Positions 1-5,866 of a stretch of 24,844 bases of DNA are shown here, piece by piece. This DNA comes from JAQVUB01 sp033809415 (lineage in GTDB: Bacteria > Verrucomicrobiota > Lentisphaeria > Oligosphaerales > Oligosphaeraceae): the NCBI GenBank assembly GCA_033809415.1, contig JAPXLT010000034.1, positions 1-24,844 of the forward strand. The letters run 5' to 3'. Position 1 is the stretch's first letter. Each line of letters begins with the position of its first letter. The translations under genes and the position numbers were made by a program. The notes below the pieces were generated by a model, which saw nothing but the letters and a program-made list of their open reading frames with translations, did not search any database and was not told where the DNA came from.

Positions 1-176
1 AAAGTCCGTGTAAAGTCCGTGTAAAGTCCGTGTAAAGTCCGTGTAAAGTCCGTGTAAAGTCCGTGTAAAGTCCGTGTAAAGTCCGTGTCCCGTCCGTGTA
101 AAGTCCGTGTAAAGTCCGTGTAAAGTCCGTGTCCCGTCCGTGTAAAGTCCGTGTAAAGTCCGTGTCCCGTCCGTGT
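1..176. repeat. 11-bp tandem repeat array (16 units)
   Basis: Sixteen perfect head-to-tail 11-bp units with no spacer. Thirteen read AAAGTCCGTGT and three (at 89-99, 133-143 and 166-176) read CCCGTCCGTGT. The order is eight A-type, one C-type, three A, one C, two A, one C, so variation is limited to the first three bases. The array begins at the window edge and is probably longer. On the plus strand TAA occurs at each A-type junction, and because 11 is not a multiple of 3 all frames are closed; the minus strand has no stop triplet in any frame across the array. No function can be assigned. Confidence 0.97.
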
Positions 177-204
177 GGGTTGCGGGCGTCAGTCCACGCC
201 AAGT

Positions 205-233
205 CTGTTCGTGCTTTTCGTTGTTAAAGAATA
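205..233 (+). repeat. Dispersed TTCGTG/GTTAAA repeat, degenerate copy
   Basis: Reads GTTCGTGCTTTTCGTTG followed by TTAAAGAATA, a shortened copy of the family seen at 7906-7942 and elsewhere. It ends about 5 bases before the start codon of the downstream lipoprotein gene. Confidence 0.75.
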
Positions 234-238
234 GGCTG

Positions 239-847
239 ATGCTGAAGTCCGCTTCGAGAATCCTCTCTGTTTTGCTTCTGCCGGCAGTCATCCTGCTGCC
301 GGTTTTTGGCTGTCTCTTTCCCGGTAAAGACAAAGAAACGATGCCGCAACCGGTTGCATTCTACACGTATAGCTGCGATCCTGAAAACATTGCCGCACTT
401 CTCCCCGAAGTGCGGCACGCTTTTTTTCAAGTGGCGGAGGAATACTTCCGGCAGACCGGTGAACGGTTGCGGGTAACCAGCGCCAAACGCAGCCTGCGGC
501 ATTGTGCCGAACTGATGGCGGGATTCTCCCGTGAGCAACTCGAAGGCATGTACTGCCGCAATGGCTATCCGGACTATATCCGCAGCATCGTCGCTGCGCA
601 GGAAAAGCAGGGCAGCCCGCTGACCGGCGACCAGGTCTACCGGATTCTGCAAAACCGGCAGGGCGGCTACATCTCCTGGCACCTGATTGGCACCGCCATT
701 GATATCTCGGCTGAACTGTCCAACCCCGCCCTGCTCCGAAAGCTGCTGCAGGAACAGGGCTTTTCCGTATTTGACGAACAAAGCCTGGGAATTGCCTGCA
801 TTCATGCCACCTTTCGCGGGCTGAAACCGGAAATAATCAGAGAATAG
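239..847 (+). CDS. Putative M15-like (D-Ala-D-Ala carboxypeptidase-type) lipoprotein
   Basis: 202-residue protein from ATG 239. An in-frame GTG at 173 exists, but it would translate the tandem array edge and the dispersed repeat, so ATG 239 is preferred; no clear Shine-Dalgarno site is visible. The N-terminus has a basic stretch, a hydrophobic core and a lipobox-like VFGC with Cys25, suggesting a lipid-anchored envelope protein. The segment S-W-H-L-I-G-T-A-I-D (His148, Asp155) matches the SxHxxGxAxD zinc motif of peptidase family M15 (VanY/VanX/DacY type), and His189 in I-H-A-T-F could be the third zinc ligand. The usual Glu of the E-x-W-H motif is not in place before His189, so activity is uncertain. 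Likely role if active: trimming peptidoglycan peptides in the periplasm. Identification rests on the one strong motif. Confidence 0.6.
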   Translation: MLKSASRILSVLLLPAVILLPVFGCLFPGKDKETMPQPVAFYTYSCDPENIAALLPEVRHAFFQVAEEYFRQTGERLRVTSAKRSLRHCAELMAGFSREQLEGMYCRNGYPDYIRSIVAAQEKQGSPLTGDQVYRILQNRQGGYISWHLIGTAIDISAELSNPALLRKLLQEQGFSVFDEQSLGIACIHATFRGLKPEIIRE

Positions 848-935
848 TAATGCCTCTTCTGTAGTACAGGGGTTAGGGGAATGGGGTGCGTAGTGCGTTG
901 GGAACGGGTACAGGAGGCGCAGGTTTAAAAAGTAG

Positions 936-954
936 CGCAACCGTCCCGGTTGCG
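936..954 (-). repeat. 8-bp perfect stem-loop
   Basis: CGCAACCG, loop TCC, CGGTTGCG. Read on the minus strand the stem is followed within a few bases by a TTTTT run (CTACTTTTTAAA), which resembles an intrinsic terminator, but no minus-strand gene is visible to its right that would need one. It may instead be part of a dispersed palindromic element. Confidence 0.6.
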
Positions 955-1000
955 ATGCCCTGACTGTCGTGGAGTGCGTGGGGATGTCCTTGTCCTATTC

Positions 1001-1045
1001 ACTTTGTCCACACTGTCCACTTTGTCCACACTGTCCACCATGTCT
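1001..1045. repeat. 9/18-bp tandem repeat
   Basis: Two perfect 18-bp units (1001-1018 and 1019-1036), each made of the half-units ACTTTGTCC and ACACTGTCC, followed by a partial half-unit ACCATGTCT. Non-coding. Confidence 0.85.
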
Positions 1046-1097
1046 GACCCGCACCACGCACCCCAATACTCTTAACTTAATGCTTTGTAACCACATA

Positions 1098-1235
1098 GAC
1101 GATGCAACTCCGTAAAGCCGGCCTTGGCGTTCGGAGAAAGCAACAAACCAAACCGCAATTCCACATGCAAGCTCATTCATCAAAGCAACAACTCTACAAA
1201 ATTTCCACGTTTTCCGTGGACAAGAAAATAGGTTG
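1098..1235 (+). repeat. Degenerate composite dispersed repeat
   Basis: A decayed version of the composite at 1285-1405. GATGCAACTCCGTAAAGCCG at about 1100-1120 parallels GACGCAATTGCGTAAAGCCG at 1284-1303. AAAGCAACAACTCTACAAAA followed by TTTCCACG and TTTTCCGTGGACAAGAAAAT parallels the block ending in the TTCGTG core at 4410-4476. Similarity was judged by eye only. Confidence 0.5.
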
Positions 1236-1239
1236 CAGT

Positions 1240-1313
1240 CATGATGCCTTGCCGGCGAGCCGCCGGCGCTCCATGTCGCCTCCGACGCAATTGCGTAAAG
1301 CCGATCTTGGCAC
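1240..1313. repeat. GC-rich palindromic dispersed element, copy 1
   Basis: Contains a perfect 7-bp hairpin GCCGGCG-AGC-CGCCGGC (1251-1267) and the 12-bp palindrome ACGCAATTGCGT (1285-1296), followed by AAAGCCGA. A nearly identical element lies at 24621-24680 at the other end of the window, so this is a dispersed REP-like unit. Confidence 0.85.
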
Positions 1314-1405
1314 ACAAGAATTTCGCCAAAGCAGGCTCATCCTCCGAAGCAGCAACCCCATAGAAAACTTTCGTGCCTTTTCGTGTATTTCGTGGTTAAA
1401 AAATC
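1310..1405 (+). repeat. Composite dispersed repeat with TTCGTG core
   Basis: A leader block CTTGGCACACAAGAATTTCG with CCAAAGCAG and AGCAACCCCATAGAAAA runs into the core CTTTCGTGCCTTTTCGTG, then TATTTCGTGGTTAAAAAATC (core 1368-1405). The leader block recurs at 21254-21293 and, more divergent, at 4385-4440. Confidence 0.9.
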
Positions 1406-1422
1406 TTAAGTAACGAGTATTG

Positions 1423-1464
1423 CCCTGCACCCTGCACCCTGCACCCTGCACCCTGCACCCTGCA
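1423..1464. repeat. 7-bp tandem repeat (CCCTGCA x6)
   Basis: Six perfect CCCTGCA units immediately upstream of the helicase start. A related pyrimidine-rich run (CCCCTGGCCCCTGG then CCCCTGCACCC) occupies the last 25 bases of the window. Confidence 0.95.
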
Positions 1465-1494
1465 CTACAGACGCATTACAGAGAATAATCCAAG

Positions 1495-3543
1495 ATGGAC
1501 AACACGCAACTCTTACAGGATCTGACTCCGGCGCAACGCCAGGCCGTCACCCACCGTGACGGTCCGATGCTTGTCGTGGCCGGTGCCGGTTCCGGCAAAA
1601 CCCGTGTTGTCACGCGAAGACTGGCCTGGCTGATCTCGCAAGGCGTCTGGCCTGAACAAATCCTGGCGATGACATTCACCAACAAAGCCGCACGGGAAAT
1701 GCGCGAGCGCGTGGAAAGCCTCACCGGGCATCAACTGCGAAACTTAGGCACCTTTCATGGAATCTGCGCACGATTCCTGCGCTATGATATCGAAAAGGCA
1801 GATTTCGGCTACAACCGCAATTTTGTCATCTATGATGATTCCGAACAGCTTGCCGTTTTGAAAAGCTGTGTTGCAGAGATGGATCTGGGGGGGCACTCGA
1901 TCCCCCTGAAGCAAATTGCCTCGATCATCAGTGACAGCAAAAACAATCTCTGTTCTGCGGCGGACTGCATCAGCAAGCTGGGATTTTGTCCACACGCGGA
2001 GACCTTCGAGCGTATTTGCAAGCGTTATGAGGCGAAGATGCGCCAGCTGAACGCCGTGGATTTTGATGATCTGCTATATCTGACTGTCCGCCTGCTACAG
2101 CAGAATCCAGCTTTGCTGGAAATCTACCAGAACCGCCTGCGCTATATTTTGATCGACGAATATCAGGATACCAATCATCTGCAATATGTGCTGATGCGAC
2201 TGCTGGCCGGCGAGCGCTGCAATGTTCACGTCACTGGGGACCCCGATCAAAGCATTTATTCCTGGCGCGGTGCCGACTACCGCAATATCATGGATTTTGT
2301 ACGCGACTTTCCAAATGCAGTCGTCGTCAAACTCGAGCAGAACTACCGCTCGACCCAGAATATCCTCGAGGTGGCCAATGCGGTGATCCAGCACAACCGG
2401 GAGCGCATCGAAAAAAATCTCTTTACTGAAAACGAGCCGGGGGCAAAAGTGGAATGCCGCCAGCTTCGCGATGAGAAAAAAGAAGCGGAATGGATCTGGA
2501 AAAAAGCCGCCACTTTGCAGAGCCAGGGAATTCCCCTGCGTGACATCGCCGTCTTTTACCGCACCAACAGCCAGGCACGCAGCATCGAAGAAAGTCTTAT
2601 CCAGAAAAACATGCCCTATCAGATTCTCGGCGGACTGAGATTCTATGACCGCAAGGAAGTCAAGGATTTCATCGCTTTCATGCGCCTGAAGGCCAATCCA
2701 AATGATGAAATTGCCATGAAGCGAGCGTTGGACTGCCTGAAGTTTGGAGTCGGTCCCAAGACCCTGCAACAGATTTCAACTGCCGCCGAACGTGCCAACC
2801 AGCCCCTTCTGCTGTTTATTGCCGAACAGCTTCCGCAGCAGCCTTGCTGTGCGGGCAAAGGAAAAAGAGCTGAGCGCCTATTGGAATTTTCGCAATGGTG
2901 CCAGCAGCTAATCGAACTCGAGGAGAACTCCCTGCTGCGCCTGGTAAGCAGTATCCTCGAGCATTCCGGGTTGCGGGAATTTCTGGTCAATGAATACGAT
3001 TCTTTCCAGGCAGAGGAACGCCTCGAACACCTCGATAGCCTGCTCGGGCGCGTACAGGAATATGCCGGCGACAACCCGGATGCGGATCTCCCCGGCTTCC
3101 TCGCGGACCTGGCTCTGGTCAGCGATGTTGACAGCCATGATCCGCAGGCCAACTGCATTACTCTGATGACGCTGCACAGCTCGAAAGGGCTCGAATTCCC
3201 ATACGTGATCATTGCCGGAGTCGAAAACGGTCTCCTTCCGCACGCCAACAATATGCACGACGAGCAGAAACTGGCAGAGGAGCGCCGGCTCTTCTATGTC
3301 GGCATCACCCGTGCCCGGAAGGCAGTATACCTGTTGCACTGCGACTCGCGATTCTACCAGGGACATCGGGAAAACCGCCAGCCCAGCATCTTCCTCGAGG
3401 AACTGCAAGACAGCGCCGCATGCCGCAAATTCACCATCCGGAAAACATACAGCAACCCATACTCCTATTCCTTCTCACCGGGAAAAGTGCCCAGACGCCA
3501 AGTCTTCCCCGACGATGACCTGCCATCGATCTACCTGGAATAA
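1495..3543 (+). CDS. pcrA: ATP-dependent DNA helicase, UvrD/PcrA type (SF1A)
   Basis: 682 residues; all superfamily 1A helicase motifs are present in order. Walker A A-G-A-G-S-G-K-T (residues 29-36), motif Ia T-F-T-N-K-A-A, motif II D-E-Y-Q-D (Asp221, with Tyr in place of the commoner Phe), motif III G-D-P-D-Q-S-I-Y-S-W-R-G-A, motif IV Q-N-Y-R-S-T, motif V T-L-H-S-S-K-G-L-E-F, motif VI R-R-L-F-Y-V-G-I-T-R-A-R-K. It is a 3'-5' translocase expected to act in DNA repair and in clearing recombinase or transcription complexes. It is somewhat shorter than typical PcrA/UvrD (about 720-750), because the tail after motif VI is short. The ATG at 1495 follows the CCCTGCA tandem by 30 bases, with no strong ribosome binding site. 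The choice between PcrA, UvrD and Rep cannot be made from motifs alone. Confidence 0.93.
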   Translation: MDNTQLLQDLTPAQRQAVTHRDGPMLVVAGAGSGKTRVVTRRLAWLISQGVWPEQILAMTFTNKAAREMRERVESLTGHQLRNLGTFHGICARFLRYDIEKADFGYNRNFVIYDDSEQLAVLKSCVAEMDLGGHSIPLKQIASIISDSKNNLCSAADCISKLGFCPHAETFERICKRYEAKMRQLNAVDFDDLLYLTVRLLQQNPALLEIYQNRLRYILIDEYQDTNHLQYVLMRLLAGERCNVHVTGDPDQSIYSWRGADYRNIMDFVRDFPNAVVVKLEQNYRSTQNILEVANAVIQHNRERIEKNLFTENEPGAKVECRQLRDEKKEAEWIWKKAATLQSQGIPLRDIAVFYRTNSQARSIEESLIQKNMPYQILGGLRFYDRKEVKDFIAFMRLKANPNDEIAMKRALDCLKFGVGPKTLQQISTAAERANQPLLLFIAEQLPQQPCCAGKGKRAERLLEFSQWCQQLIELEENSLLRLVSSILEHSGLREFLVNEYDSFQAEERLEHLDSLLGRVQEYAGDNPDADLPGFLADLALVSDVDSHDPQANCITLMTLHSSKGLEFPYVIIAGVENGLLPHANNMHDEQKLAEERRLFYVGITRARKAVYLLHCDSRFYQGHRENRQPSIFLEELQDSAACRKFTIRKTYSNPYSYSFSPGKVPRRQVFPDDDLPSIYLE

Positions 3544-3560
3544 TCAACACAATATTCAGA

Positions 3561-3636
3561 TCGATATGCATTGCCACCTTCTTTTTCGGCAGATTTATAA
3601 TAACAGTGTAATATAGCCGAAAAGCCGATAAGGGCA
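3561..3636 (-). repeat. Orphan copy of the DUF4143-ATPase leader (left direct repeat)
   Basis: Read on the minus strand this is roughly 80-85% identical by eye to the leader of the ATPase gene at 5704-5779. It has the same TTCGGC...GCCGAA inverted repeat with 25 bases between arms (3585-3590 and 3616-3621), the same TATAAA -10-like box, a purine-rich AGAAGG site and an ATG (cat at 3571-3573 region) followed by CATATCGAT. Similarity stops about ten bases into the would-be coding region, where it meets the 3' end of the helicase gene. It appears to be a leader whose gene has been lost. Confidence 0.75.
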
Positions 3637-3712
3637 GATCTCCAGTGCAACAGGACAAGCAAGGAATTATCAAAAATCAAAAAATCAAAAAAAAACGGCA
3701 TGACGCTTGCAA

Positions 3713-3741
3713 TTTAACCATAATGGTTATATGTTTATAAT
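3713..3741 (+). promoter_or_regulatory. Promoter with internal operator for the toxin-antitoxin operon
   Basis: A -35-like TTTAAC (3713-3718), a 17-base spacer and a perfect TATAAT -10 (3736-3741). The spacer region is occupied by a perfect palindrome TAACCAT-A-ATGGTTA (3715-3729) that overlaps the -35. This is the expected geometry for autorepression by the antitoxin or the HigBA complex. Binding is inferred, not shown. Confidence 0.65.
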
Positions 3742-3766
3742 AAAAATAAGGAAAGGAGAAGCCTGC

Positions 3767-4048
3767 ATGATACATTTTCGCGATCAAGCAGCAGCAATAT
3801 TTTGGGAAACAGATGGAAGGCAATGCAGACAATTTTCCGCTTTTGCAAAAATTCTGATGAGAAAATTGCGTATGCTTGATGCGGCTCGACAATTATCCGA
3901 CTTACGTGTTCCACCGGGAAACAAATTGGAGAGATTGCAAGGTAACCGAGAGGGACAATATTCAATACGCATCAACGACCAATATCGCATTTGTTTTATT
4001 TGGACTCATGAAGGTGCGAAGAATGTTGAAATTGTGGATTATCACTAA
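3767..4048 (+). CDS. higB: HigB-type (RelE superfamily) mRNA interferase toxin
   Basis: 93 residues from ATG 3767, chosen because AGGAG (3754-3758) lies 8 bases upstream; an earlier start at 3707 would read through the promoter. The C-terminal half carries the HigB/YgjN-like pattern: L-x-D-L near residue 44, P-P-G-N-x-L-E-x-L, then G-Q-Y-S-I-R-I-N-D-Q-Y-R-I-C-F-x-W and a terminal V-E-I-V-D-Y-H. In this family the protein cleaves mRNA on the ribosome until neutralised by its antitoxin. It is the first gene of a two-gene operon, 17 bases before higA: the toxin-first order typical of higBA. The block is visibly more AT-rich upstream than its neighbours, consistent with an accessory cassette. Confidence 0.9.
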   Translation: MIHFRDQAAAIFWETDGRQCRQFSAFAKILMRKLRMLDAARQLSDLRVPPGNKLERLQGNREGQYSIRINDQYRICFIWTHEGAKNVEIVDYH

Positions 4049-4065
4049 AGAGGAGAACATACGCT

Positions 4066-4371
4066 ATGAACAACGAAAAGATCATCAATCCGCATCCGGG
4101 CGAAATCCTGCTTGAAGAATTTCTCAAGCCCATGGACCTGAGCCAGAACCGGCTGGCTATGGAATTGCGTGTCCCCTGCCATCGGGTACATGAAATCGTC
4201 CATGGGCGACGTGGAATTACCGCAGATACTGCATTGCGCCTTGCCAAATTCTTCGGAACAACCCCTGACTTCTGGATGAATCTGCAAAAAAGTTATGACC
4301 TCGCAGCGGCGAAAGAATCCCTGGGCATAGAATTGACACGCATCCAGACGCTTGATGCACTGCTGGCATAA
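4066..4371 (+). CDS. higA: HigA-type antitoxin, XRE-family helix-turn-helix
   Basis: 101 residues. The opening I-I-N-P-H-P-G-E-I-L-L-E-E-F-L and the following S-Q-N-R-L-A-M-E-L-R-V-P with R-V-H-E-I-V-H-G-R-R-G-I-T are the hallmark of the HigA/VapI subgroup of XRE regulators, and T-P-D-F-W-M-N-L-Q near residue 70 is the usual continuation. The helix-turn-helix covers about residues 24-60. AGAGGAG lies about 12 bases before the ATG. It is expected to bind and neutralise the upstream toxin and to repress the shared promoter through the palindrome at 3715-3729. Confidence 0.92.
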   Translation: MNNEKIINPHPGEILLEEFLKPMDLSQNRLAMELRVPCHRVHEIVHGRRGITADTALRLAKFFGTTPDFWMNLQKSYDLAAAKESLGIELTRIQTLDALLA

Positions 4372-4380
4372 CAGTCCATG

Positions 4381-4476
4381 CTAGGCAAAAGGTTCATCCG
4401 CCAAAGCAGCTTACCCGTCAACGCAACAACCCTATAAAAATTTTCGTGCCTGTTCGTGTGGTTCGTGGTTAAAAAA
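4381..4476 (+). repeat. Composite dispersed repeat with TTCGTG core
   Basis: Fills the space between the convergent higA and ATPase genes. A divergent leader (CCGCCAAAGCAGC, ACGCAACAACCCTATAAAAA) precedes the core TTTTCGTGCCTGTTCGTG, then TGGTTCGTGGTTAAAAAAG (4441-4476). There is a single orientation and no strong hairpin, so a terminator role is not supported here. Confidence 0.88.
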
Positions 4477-4487
4477 GTCTTAACCAT

Positions 4488-5714
4488 TCAGATCAATGGG
4501 GCGGGGATGAAACGGCAGTTTGGCAGGCGCTGCACGACCTCCGGATACATCGAAATTATCGCCCCCATGCCAATCGGCTTTTTGCAACGTTCGAGTACAT
4601 TGACATGGTGAAAATCATCGACGGTAGGTGATGAACTCTTTTTGAATTCAACCGGATACAGAGTTCCAGCTTCCTCGATCAGCAGATCAATTTCTTTCAT
4701 ATCCCGATCACGATAGAAAAACAGTGCCGGTCGGGATTTCCCATGATGATAATAGCTCTTCAGAATTTCGGCAAAACACCAGGTCTCGAAGAAAGCGCCT
4801 GCCATCGCTCCTGCTTCCAGCACCTTTACATCGGACCATTGTGTAAGGTATGCGCACAGACCGGTGTCCAGCATATAAAGTTTCGGCGTTTTTACTAACC
4901 GTGAAGTCAGATTGTTGGAATAAGGCTCCAACAAATAAACCAGTCCAGTAGCCAGCAGAACACTCATCCAATTCTTGGCAGTCATCACGGAGACATCAGC
5001 ATCGCGGGCAATATCGGAATAGTTCAATAATTGTCCGGTGCGAGCTGCCGCCGAGCGGATAAAACGCAAAAAACGATCCATATCCGTAATGTTTTCCAGT
5101 GCCCGGACATCCCGCTCGAGATAAGTGCGCAGATAGGACATGTAGAAAGCTTCCCGCTGAACCATATTGCAACCTTGGACGCCCGGAAAGCTCCCCTGCC
5201 AGATCTGCTGGAACAGAGCAGGCGTATCCACATCGCTTCGCGGGCATTGAAATTCCCGATCGGGCAGGAAAGGTACGCTCGGACGTGTTTTCAGCTCGTT
5301 CATCGACAAGCCAAGCATATCAACAATGCCAATCCGTCCGGCAAGCGATTCAGTCACATCTTTCATCATGTGGAACTGCTGCGAGCCAGTCAGCCAGTAC
5401 ATGCCAGCGCTTCGAGCCGATTCCATGCGGCGCGCCTCATCCACCCGGATTTTGATAAATCGGAACAACTCGGGTGCATATTGAACTTCATCGATCAACA
5501 ACGGAGGCTTGTAGCGTTCCAGAAAACCTCTCGGGTCAGTTCGGGCAAATTCACAGAGAAGAACATCGTCCAAAGTCACATATTCGCGATCCGGTTCAGC
5601 AATATGAGTTAGAAAAGTGGTCTTTCCAACCTGGCGTGGCCCAGTCAACAGCATCACCGGAAAGAAATTGCTCATTTCCATGAAGTATTGCTTCAATGTC
5701 CGCTCGATATACAT
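4488..5714 (-). CDS. AAA-family ATPase with C-terminal DUF4143 domain
   Basis: 408 residues from ATG (5712-5714), chosen because AAGGAGG (5720-5726) sits 5 bases upstream; a GTG two codons earlier overlaps that site. The N-terminal AAA_14 ATPase has Walker A G-P-R-Q-V-G-K-T-T (residues 25-33), Walker B L-L-I-D-E-V-Q and a sensor-like L-T-G-S-Q-Q-F. The middle has Y-L-E-R-D-V-R, marking the start of DUF4143. Near the C-terminus E-I-D-L-L-I followed by P-V-E-F-K-K-S resembles a PD-(D/E)xK nuclease-like core. The family is widespread, often near mobile or accessory genes, and its biochemical role is not established. Its leader carries an inverted repeat and has an orphan copy at 3561-3636. Confidence 0.88.
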   Translation of the reverse strand: MYIERTLKQYFMEMSNFFPVMLLTGPRQVGKTTFLTHIAEPDREYVTLDDVLLCEFARTDPRGFLERYKPPLLIDEVQYAPELFRFIKIRVDEARRMESARSAGMYWLTGSQQFHMMKDVTESLAGRIGIVDMLGLSMNELKTRPSVPFLPDREFQCPRSDVDTPALFQQIWQGSFPGVQGCNMVQREAFYMSYLRTYLERDVRALENITDMDRFLRFIRSAAARTGQLLNYSDIARDADVSVMTAKNWMSVLLATGLVYLLEPYSNNLTSRLVKTPKLYMLDTGLCAYLTQWSDVKVLEAGAMAGAFFETWCFAEILKSYYHHGKSRPALFFYRDRDMKEIDLLIEEAGTLYPVEFKKSSSPTVDDFHHVNVLERCKKPIGMGAIISMYPEVVQRLPNCRFIPAPLI

Positions 5715-5779
5715 TTGCACCTCCTTTTCGGCAGATTTATAATGATAGCATAATATAGCCGAAGAGCCGACAAAGGCAA
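5715..5779 (-). promoter_or_regulatory. Leader and likely promoter/operator of the ATPase gene (right direct repeat)
   Basis: On the minus strand: TTCGGC, 16 bases, then TATAAA as a candidate -35/-10 pair, followed by the AAGGAGG ribosome binding site. The inverted repeat TTCGGC/GCCGAA (5727-5732 and 5758-5763) flanks the candidate -10 and keeps the same 25-base spacing in the orphan copy at 3585-3621, which suggests a conserved operator or RNA element. The promoter elements are an inference. Confidence 0.5.
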
Positions 5780-5816
5780 GTTGCCGCAGAGAGATTGTTA
5801 GGATTAAGAATTAGAA

Positions 5817-5852
5817 ATTTCGTGCCTTTTCGTGTGGTTCGTGGTTAAAAAA
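5817..5852 (+). repeat. Dispersed TTCGTG/GGTTAAAAAA repeat
   Basis: Core ATTTCGTGCCTTTTCGTG, then TGGTTCGTGGTTAAAAAAT. Lies between the stop of the permease gene and the ATPase leader. Confidence 0.92.
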
Positions 5853-5866
5853 TAGATTGCAAGCGG

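Larger units (their letters stand above)
882..1065. repeat. Long-range inverted repeat
   Basis: Left arm 882-897 (TGGGGTGCGTAGTGCG) and right arm 1050-1065 (CGCACCACGCACCCCA) are complementary with one mismatch in 16. The 152 bases between contain the hairpin at 936-954 and the tandem at 1001-1045. There is no transposase inside; it could be a remnant of a small non-autonomous element, but no target-site duplication is evident. Confidence 0.6.
848..1494. other. Gene-free repeat patchwork between the lipoprotein and helicase genes
   Basis: About 650 bases with no convincing gene. Short open frames here translate repeat sequence and are not believed. The region contains, in order: an imperfect inverted repeat (882-897 with 1050-1065), an 8-bp hairpin (936-954), a 9/18-bp tandem repeat (1001-1045), degenerate and intact copies of the dispersed repeats, a GC-rich hairpin element and a 7-bp tandem repeat (1423-1464). 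No clear promoter for the helicase gene was recognised. Confidence 0.85.

Noticed and set aside
1..176. Array considered as a CRISPR
   Set aside because: Units are 11 bp with no spacers and there are no cas genes; it is a simple tandem repeat.
1102..1413. Open reading frame of 103 codons on the plus strand upstream of the helicase gene
   Set aside because: It is composed of two composite repeat copies read through in one frame; similar phantom peptides arise from other copies of the same repeats.
3431..3573. Small minus-strand frame following the orphan ATPase leader
   Set aside because: It starts at the duplicated start codon but quickly becomes antisense to the helicase 3' end and shares no residues with the ATPase after the first four or five.
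4441..4476. Single dispersed repeat as terminator between the convergent higA and ATPase genes
   Set aside because: It has no self-complementary stem of useful length; only the paired copies form a convincing hairpin.
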